Of a DNA stretch of 64,000 nucleotides, positions 35,058-44,500 are shown piece by piece. Position 1 is the stretch's first letter, and the number at the start of each line of letters is the position of its first letter. The DNA is taken from contig CANRNT010000002.1 in assembly GCA_947631995.1 (NCBI GenBank), positions 48,460-112,459 of the forward strand, given 5' to 3'. Source of the DNA: an uncultured Clostridia bacterium. GTDB lineage: Bacteria > Bacillota > Clostridia > Oscillospirales > Ruminococcaceae. A program made the position numbers and the translations under genes. The notes beneath the pieces are model-generated. The model searched no databases and was not told where the DNA came from. It worked only from the letters and a program-made list of their open reading frames with translations.

Positions 35058-35271
35058 AATGCGTGCAAATGCGGAAACATCACTCCCTTGTGCTCAGCTA
35101 TGACGCAGTAAGCGGCGAAAGTCACGCTCTGAAACGGAACGCCTGCAAAATCATTTACATTTCGAGGAATATTCCTCAAAATTTACGGACTTGTATATCA
35201 ACAGCCGGCTGAAATACCGGCGGTGGGTGTATGGGTCTGTATTAAATGAAACAGGAAAGGATTGTTGGGAT
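35058..35271 (+). other. Long structured 5' leader of potABCD
   Basis: About 215 transcribed bases before potA without a gene. It holds a perfect 14-bp palindrome GAGGAATATTCCTC (35164-35177), a GCCGG/CCGGC hairpin near 35204-35223, and a possible long-range GCGTG/CACGC stem. No terminator-like T-run was seen. I could not match it to a known riboswitch class. It may control the operon at the translation level or bind a regulator. Confidence 0.5.
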
Positions 35272-36318
35272 ATGGACAACATAGTAAGTCTGAAAAACAT
35301 TGTTGTTGAATTTGAGGACGGGGATCAGATCCTCAAAAACATCAGTCTTGACATCAAGGACAAAGAGTTCGTCACTTTCCTAGGGCCGTCGGGCTGCGGA
35401 AAAACTACGACTCTTCGTATTATCGCCGGATTTCTCGAACCCACGAGCGGCGATGTTCTGTTTGAGGGACAGCGGATAAACGATGTTCCCCCGCATAAGA
35501 GAAATGTCAATACTGTATTTCAAAGGTACGCGCTTTTTCCCCACCTGAACGTGTATGAGAACATAGCGTTCGGTCTGAGGGTAAAGAAGCTGCCCGAAAA
35601 GGAGATACTTCACCGTGTAGGCGAAATGCTTGAAATGGTGAACCTCAAGGGCTTTGAAAAGCGCACGGTAAACCGCCTTTCGGGCGGACAGCAGCAGAGA
35701 GTTGCGATAGCTAGAGCTTTGGTAAATCACCCGAAGGTACTGCTGCTCGACGAGCCGCTGGGCGCGCTCGATCTGAAGCTGCGAAAGGAAATGCAGGTGG
35801 AGCTGAGAAAGATACAGCAGGCGCTCGAGCTTACGTTCGTGTATGTAACGCACGATCAGGAAGAGGCGCTTACAATGTCGGATACGGTAGTTGTTATGAA
35901 CAACGGCGTTATACAGCAGATAGGCTCGCCGATAGATATTTACAACGAACCCGTCAACGCTTTTGTAGCTGACTTTATAGGCGAGAGCAATATAGTGAAC
36001 GGCTGTATGCCCAGAGACTGCCTTGTTGAGTTTACGGGCAGACAGTTCGAGTGCGTTGACAAGGGCTTTGACCCTGACGAAACGGTAGACGTTGTTATAA
36101 GACCCGAGGACGTAAAGATAATCCCCGCGGAGAACGCAAAGCTTACGGGGATAGTGGAGTCCGTAGTGTTCAAGGGGGTACACTACGAAATGGTCGTTGA
36201 CGGCGTTGACCACAAGTGGATAATACATTCTACAAAGGCTGAGCCTGTCGGCGCGATGATAGGCATGACCTTCGACCCGTATGATATACATATAATGAAA
36301 AAGGTACAGGAGGGATAA
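35272..36318 (+). CDS. potA: Spermidine/putrescine ABC transporter ATP-binding protein PotA
   Basis: 348 residues from the ATG at 35272 (AAAGG site; the longer reading begins with a TTG inside the leader). Walker A GPSGCGKT (38-45), Q-loop, signature [15 protein letters not shown], Walker [12 protein letters not shown], and the C-terminal TOBE domain (about 275-345). It powers polyamine import with the next three genes, the classic potABCD order. Confidence 0.94.
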   Translation: MDNIVSLKNIVVEFEDGDQILKNISLDIKDKEFVTFLGPSGCGKTTTLRIIAGFLEPTSGDVLFEGQRINDVPPHKRNVNTVFQRYALFPHLNVYENIAFGLRVKKLPEKEILHRVGEMLEMVNLKGFEKRTVNRLSGGQQQRVAIARALVNHPKVLLLDEPLGALDLKLRKEMQVELRKIQQALELTFVYVTHDQEEALTMSDTVVVMNNGVIQQIGSPIDIYNEPVNAFVADFIGESNIVNGCMPRDCLVEFTGRQFECVDKGFDPDETVDVVIRPEDVKIIPAENAKLTGIVESVVFKGVHYEMVVDGVDHKWIIHSTKAEPVGAMIGMTFDPYDIHIMKKVQEG

Positions 36319-36324
36319 GGCAAA

Positions 36325-37134
36325 TTGAAAAAACTGAAAGTATTTTCTGCGCCGTATCTCGTCTGGATGATAGTGTTTATCGTAGTGCCGCTCCTTATGG
36401 TGGCTTACTACGCGTTCACTACGGACAGCGGCGCCTTTACAATAAAGAACATTTCAAATGTCGGTCAGTATGCGAACATATTCGTCCGCTCGATATGGCT
36501 GGCTCTGGTAGCGACCGTGATATGTCTTGTTCTGGCGTATCCCGTGGCGTATCTGCTTTCGAGAATGGAAAAGCATAAGCAGGGAACAATGCTCCTGATA
36601 GTCATGCTCCCGATGTGGATGAACTTTCTTCTCCGCACATACGCATGGATGACGCTTCTCGGAAACAACGGCGTTATCAATCACATACTCGGCTTTGTAG
36701 GGCTTGGGCCTTATAAGCTGATAAATACCTCGGGAGCCGTGGTGCTGGGAATGGTATATAACTATCTCCCGTTCATGATACTGCCCCTGTATTCGGTTAT
36801 GGAAAAGATAGACAAGAGCGTTATCGAAGCCGCTTCCGACCTCGGGTGCAGCTCGGGAGGAGTTATGCTGAGAGTTATAGTACCGCTCAGCCTGCCGGGG
36901 ATAACCTCGGGAATAACAATGGTTTTTGTGCCCGCTATCTCTACTTTTATCATTTCCCGTATGCTGGGAGGCGGCTCTAATCTGCTCATCGGCGACCTTA
37001 TAGAAATGCAGTTTCTCGGCAACGCCTATAACCCGCAGCTCGGCGCGGCTATATCGCTGGTGCTCATGGTCATAATACTCGTTATAATGACCGTTATGAA
37101 CCAGTTCAGCCCCGACGACCAGGTTCTTATATAA
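36325..37134 (+). CDS. potB: Polyamine ABC transporter permease PotB
   Basis: 269 residues from a TTG start, with AGGAGG 11 bases upstream. Six membrane helices and the EAA loop VIEAASDLGCSSGGVMLRVIVPLSLPGI that docks on PotA. Pairs with PotC to form the channel. Six bases after potA. Confidence 0.93.
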   Translation: MKKLKVFSAPYLVWMIVFIVVPLLMVAYYAFTTDSGAFTIKNISNVGQYANIFVRSIWLALVATVICLVLAYPVAYLLSRMEKHKQGTMLLIVMLPMWMNFLLRTYAWMTLLGNNGVINHILGFVGLGPYKLINTSGAVVLGMVYNYLPFMILPLYSVMEKIDKSVIEAASDLGCSSGGVMLRVIVPLSLPGITSGITMVFVPAISTFIISRMLGGGSNLLIGDLIEMQFLGNAYNPQLGAAISLVLMVIILVIMTVMNQFSPDDQVLI

Positions 37135-37146
37135 GGGGGCGGAGAA

Positions 37147-37953
37147 ATGAAAAGATTAGGCAAGATATATTTCGCTCTCATACTCATGTTCCTGTATGTG
37201 CCGATATTCGTGCTGATAGTGTTCTCGTTCAACGAAACGAAAAGCAGGAGCGTGTTCAGCGGATTTACTCTGGAGTGGTACGCAAAGCTGTTCCAGAACA
37301 GGATAATCATACATTCGCTGGTTAACACCATTATCATAGCAACGCTGGCAAGTATAATATCAACGGTACTGGGAACATTGGCTGCGATAGGCATAAACAG
37401 CATGAGAAAAGTGCCGAAAGCTGCGGTCATGAACATAACCAATATGCCTATAATCAATCCCGAGATAGTAACGGGCGTATCGCTCATGCTGCTGTTCGTT
37501 TTCTTTGCGGCGAGAATGAATTTTGAGTTCGGCTTTGTAACGCTCCTTATAGCGCATATAACCTTTGATGTCCCGTATGTAATACTGAACATTATGCCTA
37601 AGTTCAAGCAAATGGACCCAAACCTCTTTGAGGCGGCTCAAGACCTTGGGTGCAGCCCTATGCAGGCGTTCAGAAAGGTCATACTGCCCGAGATAATGCC
37701 CGGCGTTATAAGCGGTTTCCTTATGGCGTTCACATATTCTCTGGACGATTTCGTAATAAGCTACTTTACCAGCGGCTCGACCTCTCAAACGCTGCCTATA
37801 ACCATATATTCCATGACAAGGCGCAAGATATCCCCCGAGATAAACGCGCTGTCCACGATAATATTTATCGTCGTGCTAGTTATACTTGTCGTGAAGAACT
37901 TTGTGGAGAACAGAGCGGCAAAGAATAATTCGTTCAAGGGGGAGAGAGCATGA
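37147..37953 (+). CDS. potC: Polyamine ABC transporter permease PotC
   Basis: 268 residues, six helices, EAA loop LFEAAQDLGCSPMQAFRKVILPEI. The start is 12 bases after potB with GGGGGCGGAG upstream, and the stop overlaps potD as ATGA. Confidence 0.93.
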   Translation: MKRLGKIYFALILMFLYVPIFVLIVFSFNETKSRSVFSGFTLEWYAKLFQNRIIIHSLVNTIIIATLASIISTVLGTLAAIGINSMRKVPKAAVMNITNMPIINPEIVTGVSLMLLFVFFAARMNFEFGFVTLLIAHITFDVPYVILNIMPKFKQMDPNLFEAAQDLGCSPMQAFRKVILPEIMPGVISGFLMAFTYSLDDFVISYFTSGSTSQTLPITIYSMTRRKISPEINALSTIIFIVVLVILVVKNFVENRAAKNNSFKGERA

Positions 37954-39230
37954 AAAAGTACAGACTGAAAAGGCTTTTTTCCCTGTGCCTTGCGGCGGTA
38001 ATGTGCGCCGCCGTGCTGACCTCGTGCGGCAGCTCCGAAAGCGAAGCTGACGATGAGGAGGAAGATACTCAGGCGCAGACGCTCACGGTCGATGACGAAG
38101 CGTATTATACGAGGTTCAAAGGCAAGGGCGTTTCTATAAACGTGTACAACTGGGGCGAGTATATATGTACAGGCGAGGACGAGGGAACGCTCGATGTTAT
38201 AACCGAGTTTGAAGAGCTTACGGGCATAACGGTAAACTATACGACCTTTGCGACGAACGAGGAGCTGTATGCAAAGCTCAAGGGCGGCGGAGTGTCGTAT
38301 GACGTTATAATACCCTCCGACTACATGATAAGCAAGATGATAAAGGAAAATATGATACAGAAGCTGGATTTTGACAACATACCCAACTTCAAGTATATCA
38401 TGGACGATTTCCGCAATCAGGCTTATGACCCGACTAATGAATACTCTGTGCCTTACACTTGGGGTACGGTCGGCATAATTTACGATGAAACGGTGGTAGA
38501 CATTCCCGAGGAGGACATAGACTGGGATATCCTGTGGAACGAGGACTACGCCGACCAGATACTCATGTTCGATAACCCCCGCGACGCTTTCGCTATCGCT
38601 GAGATAGTGTGCGGCCTTTCGCTGAACACCGAGGACCCGAAGGAGCTTAAAATGGCTGCCGATGCCCTCAAGGAGCAAAAGAGCATCGTTCAGGGATATG
38701 TAATGGACGAGATATTCGATAAGATGGGCGCAGGCGAGGCTCTTATTGCGCCTTATTATGCGGGCGACGCTATGACTATCATGGAGAGCAACGACGCGCT
38801 GAATTTCGTTGTTCCAAAGAGCGGCACGAATTTGTTCATAGACGCGATGTGCGTGCCGTCCTCATCGCAGAACAAGGAAGCAGCGGAGATGTTCATAAAC
38901 TTCATGTGCGAGCCTGATATAGCATACGCGAACATCGACTACATCTGCTATTCAACGCCCCATTCGGCTGCATATGATATGCTAGACCCCGAGATACAAA
39001 ACGACCCTGCGTATTACCCCAGCGATGAGGTAAAAGCGAATATGACCGTTTTTGTAAACCTCTCGGACGAGGCAAATATGACTATGCAGACGCTTTGGAC
39101 GGAAATGAAGTCCGCCGAGGAGAACGGGGTAAATAAGTGGCTCGTGCCTATATTTTTGATACTCTGTCTGCTGATAATAATTTTTGTGCTGATAAGGCGG
39201 CATATCAAGAGTAAAAAGGATATTTTCTGA
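37950..39230 (+). CDS. potD: Polyamine-binding protein PotD with lipobox and extra C-terminal membrane helix
   Basis: 426 residues, about 70 more than usual PotD. It has a lipobox LTSC (Cys26), an acidic linker (about 30-50), and the binding domain with VYNWGEYI near the start, the PotD/PotF hallmark, and later VPYTWGTVGIIYDE. After the domain a membrane helix (about 400-417) and a basic tail RRHIKSKK follow. So the protein could be held by lipid at one end and by a helix at the other. Substrate is polyamine by family; not proven. Confidence 0.92.
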   Translation: MKKYRLKRLFSLCLAAVMCAAVLTSCGSSESEADDEEEDTQAQTLTVDDEAYYTRFKGKGVSINVYNWGEYICTGEDEGTLDVITEFEELTGITVNYTTFATNEELYAKLKGGGVSYDVIIPSDYMISKMIKENMIQKLDFDNIPNFKYIMDDFRNQAYDPTNEYSVPYTWGTVGIIYDETVVDIPEEDIDWDILWNEDYADQILMFDNPRDAFAIAEIVCGLSLNTEDPKELKMAADALKEQKSIVQGYVMDEIFDKMGAGEALIAPYYAGDAMTIMESNDALNFVVPKSGTNLFIDAMCVPSSSQNKEAAEMFINFMCEPDIAYANIDYICYSTPHSAAYDMLDPEIQNDPAYYPSDEVKANMTVFVNLSDEANMTMQTLWTEMKSAEENGVNKWLVPIFLILCLLIIIFVLIRRHIKSKKDIF

Positions 39231-39240
39231 TAGTGTTTTC

Positions 39241-39275
39241 AAAGAACGTCTCCCTGCGCGGGGGCGTTCTTTTTT
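39241..39275 (+). terminator. Terminator of the pot operon
   Basis: AGAACGTCTCC pairs with GGGGGCGTTCT (two G-T pairs); six-T tail. Confidence 0.88.
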
Positions 39276-39373
39276 GGCTTGTAAAAGCGGCTGACGGAGC
39301 GGTGTTTTGCAAATTGCACAAAAAATAAAGCGATATTTCTATAAGACGATATGAAAAACCGCTAAATACGATA

Positions 39374-39403
39374 TTGACGAACGAATGAAAGATATGATAT
39401 AAT
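39374..39403 (+). promoter_or_regulatory. Promoter of the dynamin operon
   Basis: TTGACG (39374-39379), 18-base spacer, TATAAT (39398-39403) with extended -10 TGA. The leader is about 80 bases. Confidence 0.78.
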
Positions 39404-39491
39404 AAGTATACTATATATTGTATTATTACAATGAGGAATTGTGTGTATACGCCGCGTAATATAGAATTTTATTCAGGGGGCTGGATGGACA

Positions 39492-41591
39492 ATGGAAGAT
39501 AATATCCTTAATTACGGAAGCTATTCGGCATACAGAGAAACGGTCGAAACGCTTTCAAAACGTCTGCATGAGCTGTTGGAGTACAGCTATGACCTTTCGC
39601 TCACAAATACCGCCGTGTCGATAAGAGATACGATAGACAAGGTGGCTGACGAGCATTTCGAGGTCGCTATAGTCGGAGAGTTCAAGCGCGGCAAGAGCAC
39701 GCTTATAAACGCTCTGCTCGGTCAGGAAATACTTCCTGCCGATGTTCTGCCTGCAACGGCAACGCTCAACAGGGTGACATATAACGATACTCCGTATGTG
39801 TCGGTAGAGTATAAGGACGGAAGCTGTGAAAAAGTTCCGATAAGCAATTTGCAGGACTATGTCACAAAGCTTACGTTCGAGTCGGAGCAAAAGGCTGAGA
39901 CCGTCAAGGAAGCTACGGTTTATTACGATACCGAGTTTTGCAAGAACAATGTTGATATCATAGATACGCCGGGTCTGAACGACGACGAGCAGATGACCAA
40001 CGTTACGCTGTCGATACTTCCCGAGATAGACGCGGCTGTGTTCGTTATAAGCGCAAATTCGCCGTTCTCGCAGTTTGAGAAAGAGTTTCTCGAGAAGAAA
40101 ATGCTGTCCAGCGACGTCGGCAGGATAATATTCATTGTAAACTGCTTCGGCACATTCAGCAAAGAGGACGAGGACAGGATAGTCGATACCGTGCGTACAA
40201 GAATAGAAAAGTACGTCATGGATAAGGCTAAAAAGGTAATGGGCGAAAACTCCAAGGAGTTTCAGGTATATCAGCGCAAGATAGGCAAGCCCAAGGTAAT
40301 AGGGGTCTACGCCAAAAAAGCTCTCATCGCCAAGATGAACGGTGACAAGCAGGCGCTGGAGGACAGTAATTTCCCGCAGTTTGAAGCCGTGCTTGAAAAT
40401 ATGCTCACCAAAGAGAGAGGTACTATTTCTCTGCAAATACTCGCCAACAAGATAATCAACAGCGGTACAGAGATACTCAACTCCGTCGCGCTTCGCAAAA
40501 ATGCCCTCATGATGGAGAACGACGAGTTTATGGTACGCTATAAGAGTGCGATCGAGGAGATCGAGGAGATAAGAAATAAAAAGCGCGCCGAGTTCGTCAA
40601 GATAAACGACGCCGCAAACACCGTATATGACGGACTGCGCCCTCTGCTCGACGATTACTGGACGCAGATAGAAAACTGCGCTATGCAGGTAATAGATACA
40701 TATCAGATATCTCCCAGCGATCTGAAAAAGGATAAGCTGAAGGTCGTTCACGGAAAGATAATCGACAAGATAAGAGAGAATATAGAAACAAGAGCGCAGC
40801 TTATCTGTGAGCAGATACAAAACTCGATAAATGTTGCCCTCTCCGATGAGGCGGAAAGATTGCAGTCCTTTGAGGACGAGTTCTTCCGCAACGTTGAGAA
40901 GATACAGCAGATGTTCGATATTAACGACAGGGTCAACAACAACGGCAGAGCGGTCGACCAAGTTATAGGCTCTGCGATAGGCGCTTCGGGTATAGGCGCG
41001 CTGTTCATAGGCTTCAGAGAGGCAGGCATTAAGGGCGCGCTGCTCGGCTTCGGCACGGGCGCGGTAAGCTTCTGGTCGACCTGTTTTGCCGCGAGCGCTA
41101 TTGCAGGCGGACTTACTCTGCTCTCGCCTATAACGCTTTGTATAGTTGCGTTTGCGGGTCTGGCAAGTACGTTTACAGGCAAGTTCGCTGTTGATAAGTT
41201 CCTTGCCAACGAGAAGATAGAAAAGTATAAGTCCGACTTCAAAACGCAGGTCAGAAAACAGCTCCACGAAATGAAGCTGAATACCGACTTCTCCGAGTCA
41301 GTCCGTAAGCAGGTGTTCAATGCGTTTGAAACACTCAAGGACAAGATAGAGGAAGAAACAGAGATAATCCTTAAAGATACGCAGAAAACTCTTAACAGCT
41401 TAAATCAGCTCAAGCAGGAAAAGAAAATGGTTTCCGAAAAGGAAAAGGAAAGATTGCAGAGCGTCGTTGCACATACGAGCAATATACTTTCCGATGCGTA
41501 TATCCTGCATAAGGCGCTGACCGATACCGCCGATGAGACCGAAGAGGCTTCTCAGGCGGAGGGTGCAGCGGAAGAGACCGTGCAGGCATGA
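39492..41591 (+). CDS. Dynamin-like GTPase 1, membrane-inserted
   Basis: 699 residues. G1 GEFKRGKST (62-70), G3 DTPGL (158-162); the G4 position reads VNCFG (N217) without the usual Asp. The stalk-like helical region follows (about 300-490), then a hydrophobic paddle of two or three membrane segments (about 493-565), more helices and an acidic Glu/Ala tail. This is the plan of bacterial dynamin-like proteins, which remodel or fuse membranes using GTP. First gene of a three-gene operon. The GGGGG-type ribosome site is close to the start. Confidence 0.9.
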   Translation: MEDNILNYGSYSAYRETVETLSKRLHELLEYSYDLSLTNTAVSIRDTIDKVADEHFEVAIVGEFKRGKSTLINALLGQEILPADVLPATATLNRVTYNDTPYVSVEYKDGSCEKVPISNLQDYVTKLTFESEQKAETVKEATVYYDTEFCKNNVDIIDTPGLNDDEQMTNVTLSILPEIDAAVFVISANSPFSQFEKEFLEKKMLSSDVGRIIFIVNCFGTFSKEDEDRIVDTVRTRIEKYVMDKAKKVMGENSKEFQVYQRKIGKPKVIGVYAKKALIAKMNGDKQALEDSNFPQFEAVLENMLTKERGTISLQILANKIINSGTEILNSVALRKNALMMENDEFMVRYKSAIEEIEEIRNKKRAEFVKINDAANTVYDGLRPLLDDYWTQIENCAMQVIDTYQISPSDLKKDKLKVVHGKIIDKIRENIETRAQLICEQIQNSINVALSDEAERLQSFEDEFFRNVEKIQQMFDINDRVNNNGRAVDQVIGSAIGASGIGALFIGFREAGIKGALLGFGTGAVSFWSTCFAASAIAGGLTLLSPITLCIVAFAGLASTFTGKFAVDKFLANEKIEKYKSDFKTQVRKQLHEMKLNTDFSESVRKQVFNAFETLKDKIEEETEIILKDTQKTLNSLNQLKQEKKMVSEKEKERLQSVVAHTSNILSDAYILHKALTDTADETEEASQAEGAAEETVQA

Positions 41592-41629
41592 TGCGCTGAA
41601 CTGATCTTATAAGGTTAGGAGGAACACTT

Positions 41630-42649
41630 ATGCAAATGACAAACGACGCTTTCAGCAAAATTACTATAGAGTCCGATAACGACAGCGGCAACCCTTTGCT
41701 GAAGATAGATACCAGCTTTCGCTCTTATCTTATGGCATATACCCGCTCGTTCAGCAACCATGTCGTTGACGGAGTTTTGGATTATGCGTTCGATGCCGAC
41801 TTTTCGCTCAGACAGAAGATAACAGGTCTTTCGGGCTGGGCAAAGCTCGCTAAGGCGATAAACTCTCAGGACGTTACCGAGGAAGCAAAGCTTTTGTTTT
41901 TAAAGACCAATCAGGCAGGCTCGCTGAAATATCCCGAGGTGTATGAAACAGCAAAAAAATGTGCCGAAAGATTGGAGCTTAACCTGCCGACGATATTCGT
42001 CAGGGACGATATAGACAAGAAGATAATCTATTCGATAGCAAGCGATATCATAGAACCGTGTATCGTCATAACAAAGGCGCTTATAGAGATGTGTACCGCT
42101 GAAGAGATACAGGTGCTTATAGGCAGCGAGTGCGGCAGGATACAAAATCACCATTGCACATACAATCTGGCGTATAAGTATTTCAACGCCGACAACCGCG
42201 GCTTTATTCCCGTTGAACAGTCGTATAAACAGCCGGTGAGCAATCAACTGATATATACGCTCGCGCAATGGGTAAAGCTTGCGGACGTTACCGCCGACAG
42301 AGCGGGAATGATATGCTGTGACGAACCGGAGCGTTACGCGGAGATAATCGCCGGACTGTACGAAAAGGGATATATCGACTTTTACGGAAGAACGATGAAA
42401 GACCTTGATTTTGAACGTATAGTGAATATGGCGCAGGGGATACATTATTCGGCGGCAAGAGATATACACGTTGACAGAGAGGCGACGGACGATGAAAAAC
42501 GTATTCTTGCGGCGGTAGAGTTTTTAAACTGCGATCTCCTATATAATTGGCGCAGCGAGCTTTCAAGCGAGGGTCTGAACGTAATAAACGGTCAACTGTG
42601 CGATGTGCGCTGCAACTTTATTCTGGGTACTTCAAATGCGGGGGTGTGA
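41630..42649 (+). CDS. M48-peptidase-like protein lacking zinc ligands (pseudo-peptidase)
   Basis: 339 residues. The pattern PTIFVRDD...EEIQVLIGSECGRIQNHHCTYN...WVKLADVTADRAGM follows M48 (Ste24/HtpX) metallopeptidases of the type EIxxVLGHELGHIxxxH...ELTADRAG. At the HExxH position the protein has SECGR (residues 166-170): the Glu is kept, but both zinc-binding His are Ser and Arg. The third ligand Glu is Asp219. So it probably does not cut peptides, and may be a scaffold. No membrane helix is clear. Start ATG has AGGAGGA upstream; next gene starts 6 bases after its stop. Confidence 0.68.
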   Translation: MQMTNDAFSKITIESDNDSGNPLLKIDTSFRSYLMAYTRSFSNHVVDGVLDYAFDADFSLRQKITGLSGWAKLAKAINSQDVTEEAKLLFLKTNQAGSLKYPEVYETAKKCAERLELNLPTIFVRDDIDKKIIYSIASDIIEPCIVITKALIEMCTAEEIQVLIGSECGRIQNHHCTYNLAYKYFNADNRGFIPVEQSYKQPVSNQLIYTLAQWVKLADVTADRAGMICCDEPERYAEIIAGLYEKGYIDFYGRTMKDLDFERIVNMAQGIHYSAARDIHVDREATDDEKRILAAVEFLNCDLLYNWRSELSSEGLNVINGQLCDVRCNFILGTSNAGV

Positions 42650-42655
42650 TGAGTA

Positions 42656-44428
42656 ATGGATATCAATAATACAATTTACAAAACCGCAGATTCGGATATA
42701 ACAAAGGTAAGGGAATGTCTTGACGAGCTTATTGCAAACAAGGAATTGGGCAATATCCTCGGCAGCGACTTCACCGAGGGTCTGGACGTATGGAAAGCAC
42801 TCATTGACAGACGCTGCGACGAGCCGTTTACGCTCGTGATACTCGGCGACTTCAAAAGGGGAAAGAGTACGATAATAAACGCGCTTCTCGGCAGACCGCT
42901 AGCCCCTGTGAACGTCGCGCCCGAAACATATACCATAAATGAGATCTCATATGGAAGCCCCAGTATAAACGCTGTGCTGAAAAACGGCGAAAGAATGTTG
43001 TTGCAAAAGCATGAGATAACAAGAGAGTCCCTCGAAAAGCTTATGCCGACACTCGAATCCCCGATAGATCATCTTGATATACGCGACAACGCTGAGATAC
43101 TCAAGGAGATACGGATCGTTGATACGCCGGGTCTTTCGGATATAGAAGATCTCGACGACCAGGTGACGCAGTACCTTATGAACGCTGACGCTATAATATA
43201 TGTGGCAAGCGCGCTGCTTCCTTTCTCCGAAAGCGAACAGCTGTATCTCGCAAGCCATATCCAGCCACAGAGATTTGGTATGCTGTATGTTCTCGTGAAT
43301 ATGCTCGACGCTTTGAGCTCTCGGGAGGACGTTGACAAGATAATGGCGCGTATCTCCGAAAAGAGCGAAGCGATAGTGCCCAATGCGTTCGTTTACGGTA
43401 TAAGCGCCGAGGAGGAGTTCAGACGCAAATGCGGTATCAAGTCCGAGGTGCACAACGATTTCTCCGATTACTATGAAACGGAGTTCCTCAAGTTTGAAGT
43501 GTCGCTCAAACGGGATATAATCCTGCAAAAGGATATCATACGCAAAAAGAGAGTCCTTGCAATGCTCGACCAAATGCTGCGCGAAACATATGCGAAGATA
43601 CATATCTTTTCCGATATGTCGGCGCTTGACCAGAAAAAATTCGAGCAGATGACCGTTGAGTTCGAGGAGCAATGCAGTACTATATCCACGTTTCTGGACG
43701 CCAAAAAACCCGACATTCATCTGAATATACTGGAAATGCAGCAGGAGGCGGAGCTGTGGATGTATGAGTTCTTCGCCAAGCTCAGAGAGAGCGTTCTGGA
43801 GTGCAGACCGACAGAGTCGGAGGACGATATCGCGGCGGAGGACGTTGAGAAATATTTCTATTCGTATCTTATGGACAAGGTAGGCGAGGCATACAGGACT
43901 TGTCTGGAGATACACAGCTCGCGTATGAACGACCTTATAGAGCGGATAAGCGAGCAGCTCGCCGACAAGCTCGGTATATCGGAGCTTTCGGAGGTCTCGC
44001 ACGCAAATTCCGTTGACAGGATACTGAGCGACGTAAAGAAAAAGGTCGCTCACTCGGTAATGAATGTCGCGCAGACGGGCACGAGCGAAACGTTCCCCTC
44101 GGGTACGATGTCATCGTTCAAGAATATTCTCAAAAAGAAAAAGCGTACCGATATAATCGACATCGCTTTGGAAAATTACGACGATATACGCAATAATACC
44201 GTCAAGGATATAAAAGCCGCGTATCAGGATCTTGAGGCGAAGTCCGTGGCGAGGCTGGAGGGAATATTCAATCATCAGATCGAGGTCGGCAGGAACACAT
44301 TTGTTCAGGCAAAGGAGATGATGGTCAGCTTTGACAACAAGACTATATCGGAAACGTTTGACAATGCGAACTCCACGATAATGAAAGCTTCAAAGCTGCT
44401 TACAAAATATAACCTGCCCGATACATAA
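42656..44428 (+). CDS. Dynamin-like GTPase 2, without membrane paddle
   Basis: 590 residues. G1 GDFKRGKST (64-72), G3 DTPGL (156-160), and G4 NMLD (215-218) close to NKxD. The C-terminal half is helical with a lysine cluster (KNILKKKKR) but no hydrophobic paddle. It differs from GTPase 1 in length and in these motifs. Tandem unequal dynamins often work as a pair, one inserted in the membrane and one soluble, as in the Campylobacter DLP1/DLP2 case. The ribosome site is GGGGGTG in the end of the previous gene. Confidence 0.9.
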   Translation: MDINNTIYKTADSDITKVRECLDELIANKELGNILGSDFTEGLDVWKALIDRRCDEPFTLVILGDFKRGKSTIINALLGRPLAPVNVAPETYTINEISYGSPSINAVLKNGERMLLQKHEITRESLEKLMPTLESPIDHLDIRDNAEILKEIRIVDTPGLSDIEDLDDQVTQYLMNADAIIYVASALLPFSESEQLYLASHIQPQRFGMLYVLVNMLDALSSREDVDKIMARISEKSEAIVPNAFVYGISAEEEFRRKCGIKSEVHNDFSDYYETEFLKFEVSLKRDIILQKDIIRKKRVLAMLDQMLRETYAKIHIFSDMSALDQKKFEQMTVEFEEQCSTISTFLDAKKPDIHLNILEMQQEAELWMYEFFAKLRESVLECRPTESEDDIAAEDVEKYFYSYLMDKVGEAYRTCLEIHSSRMNDLIERISEQLADKLGISELSEVSHANSVDRILSDVKKKVAHSVMNVAQTGTSETFPSGTMSSFKNILKKKKRTDIIDIALENYDDIRNNTVKDIKAAYQDLEAKSVARLEGIFNHQIEVGRNTFVQAKEMMVSFDNKTISETFDNANSTIMKASKLLTKYNLPDT

Positions 44429-44438
44429 TATCAAACCT

Positions 44439-44470
44439 AAAAGGAGCGGACGTTTGCCCGCTCTTTTGTT
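44439..44470. terminator. Terminator after the dynamin operon
   Basis: GAGCGG/CCGCTC stem with outer AAAA/TTTT pairs; suited to both directions for the convergent LysR gene. Confidence 0.75.
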
Positions 44471-44500
44471 ATTCGTGTAATGCAGATGTTGTACTCAGAG

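Noticed and set aside
35058..35271. Guanidine (ykkC) riboswitch upstream of potA
   Set aside because: The conserved ykkC blocks are not present; kept as an unassigned leader.
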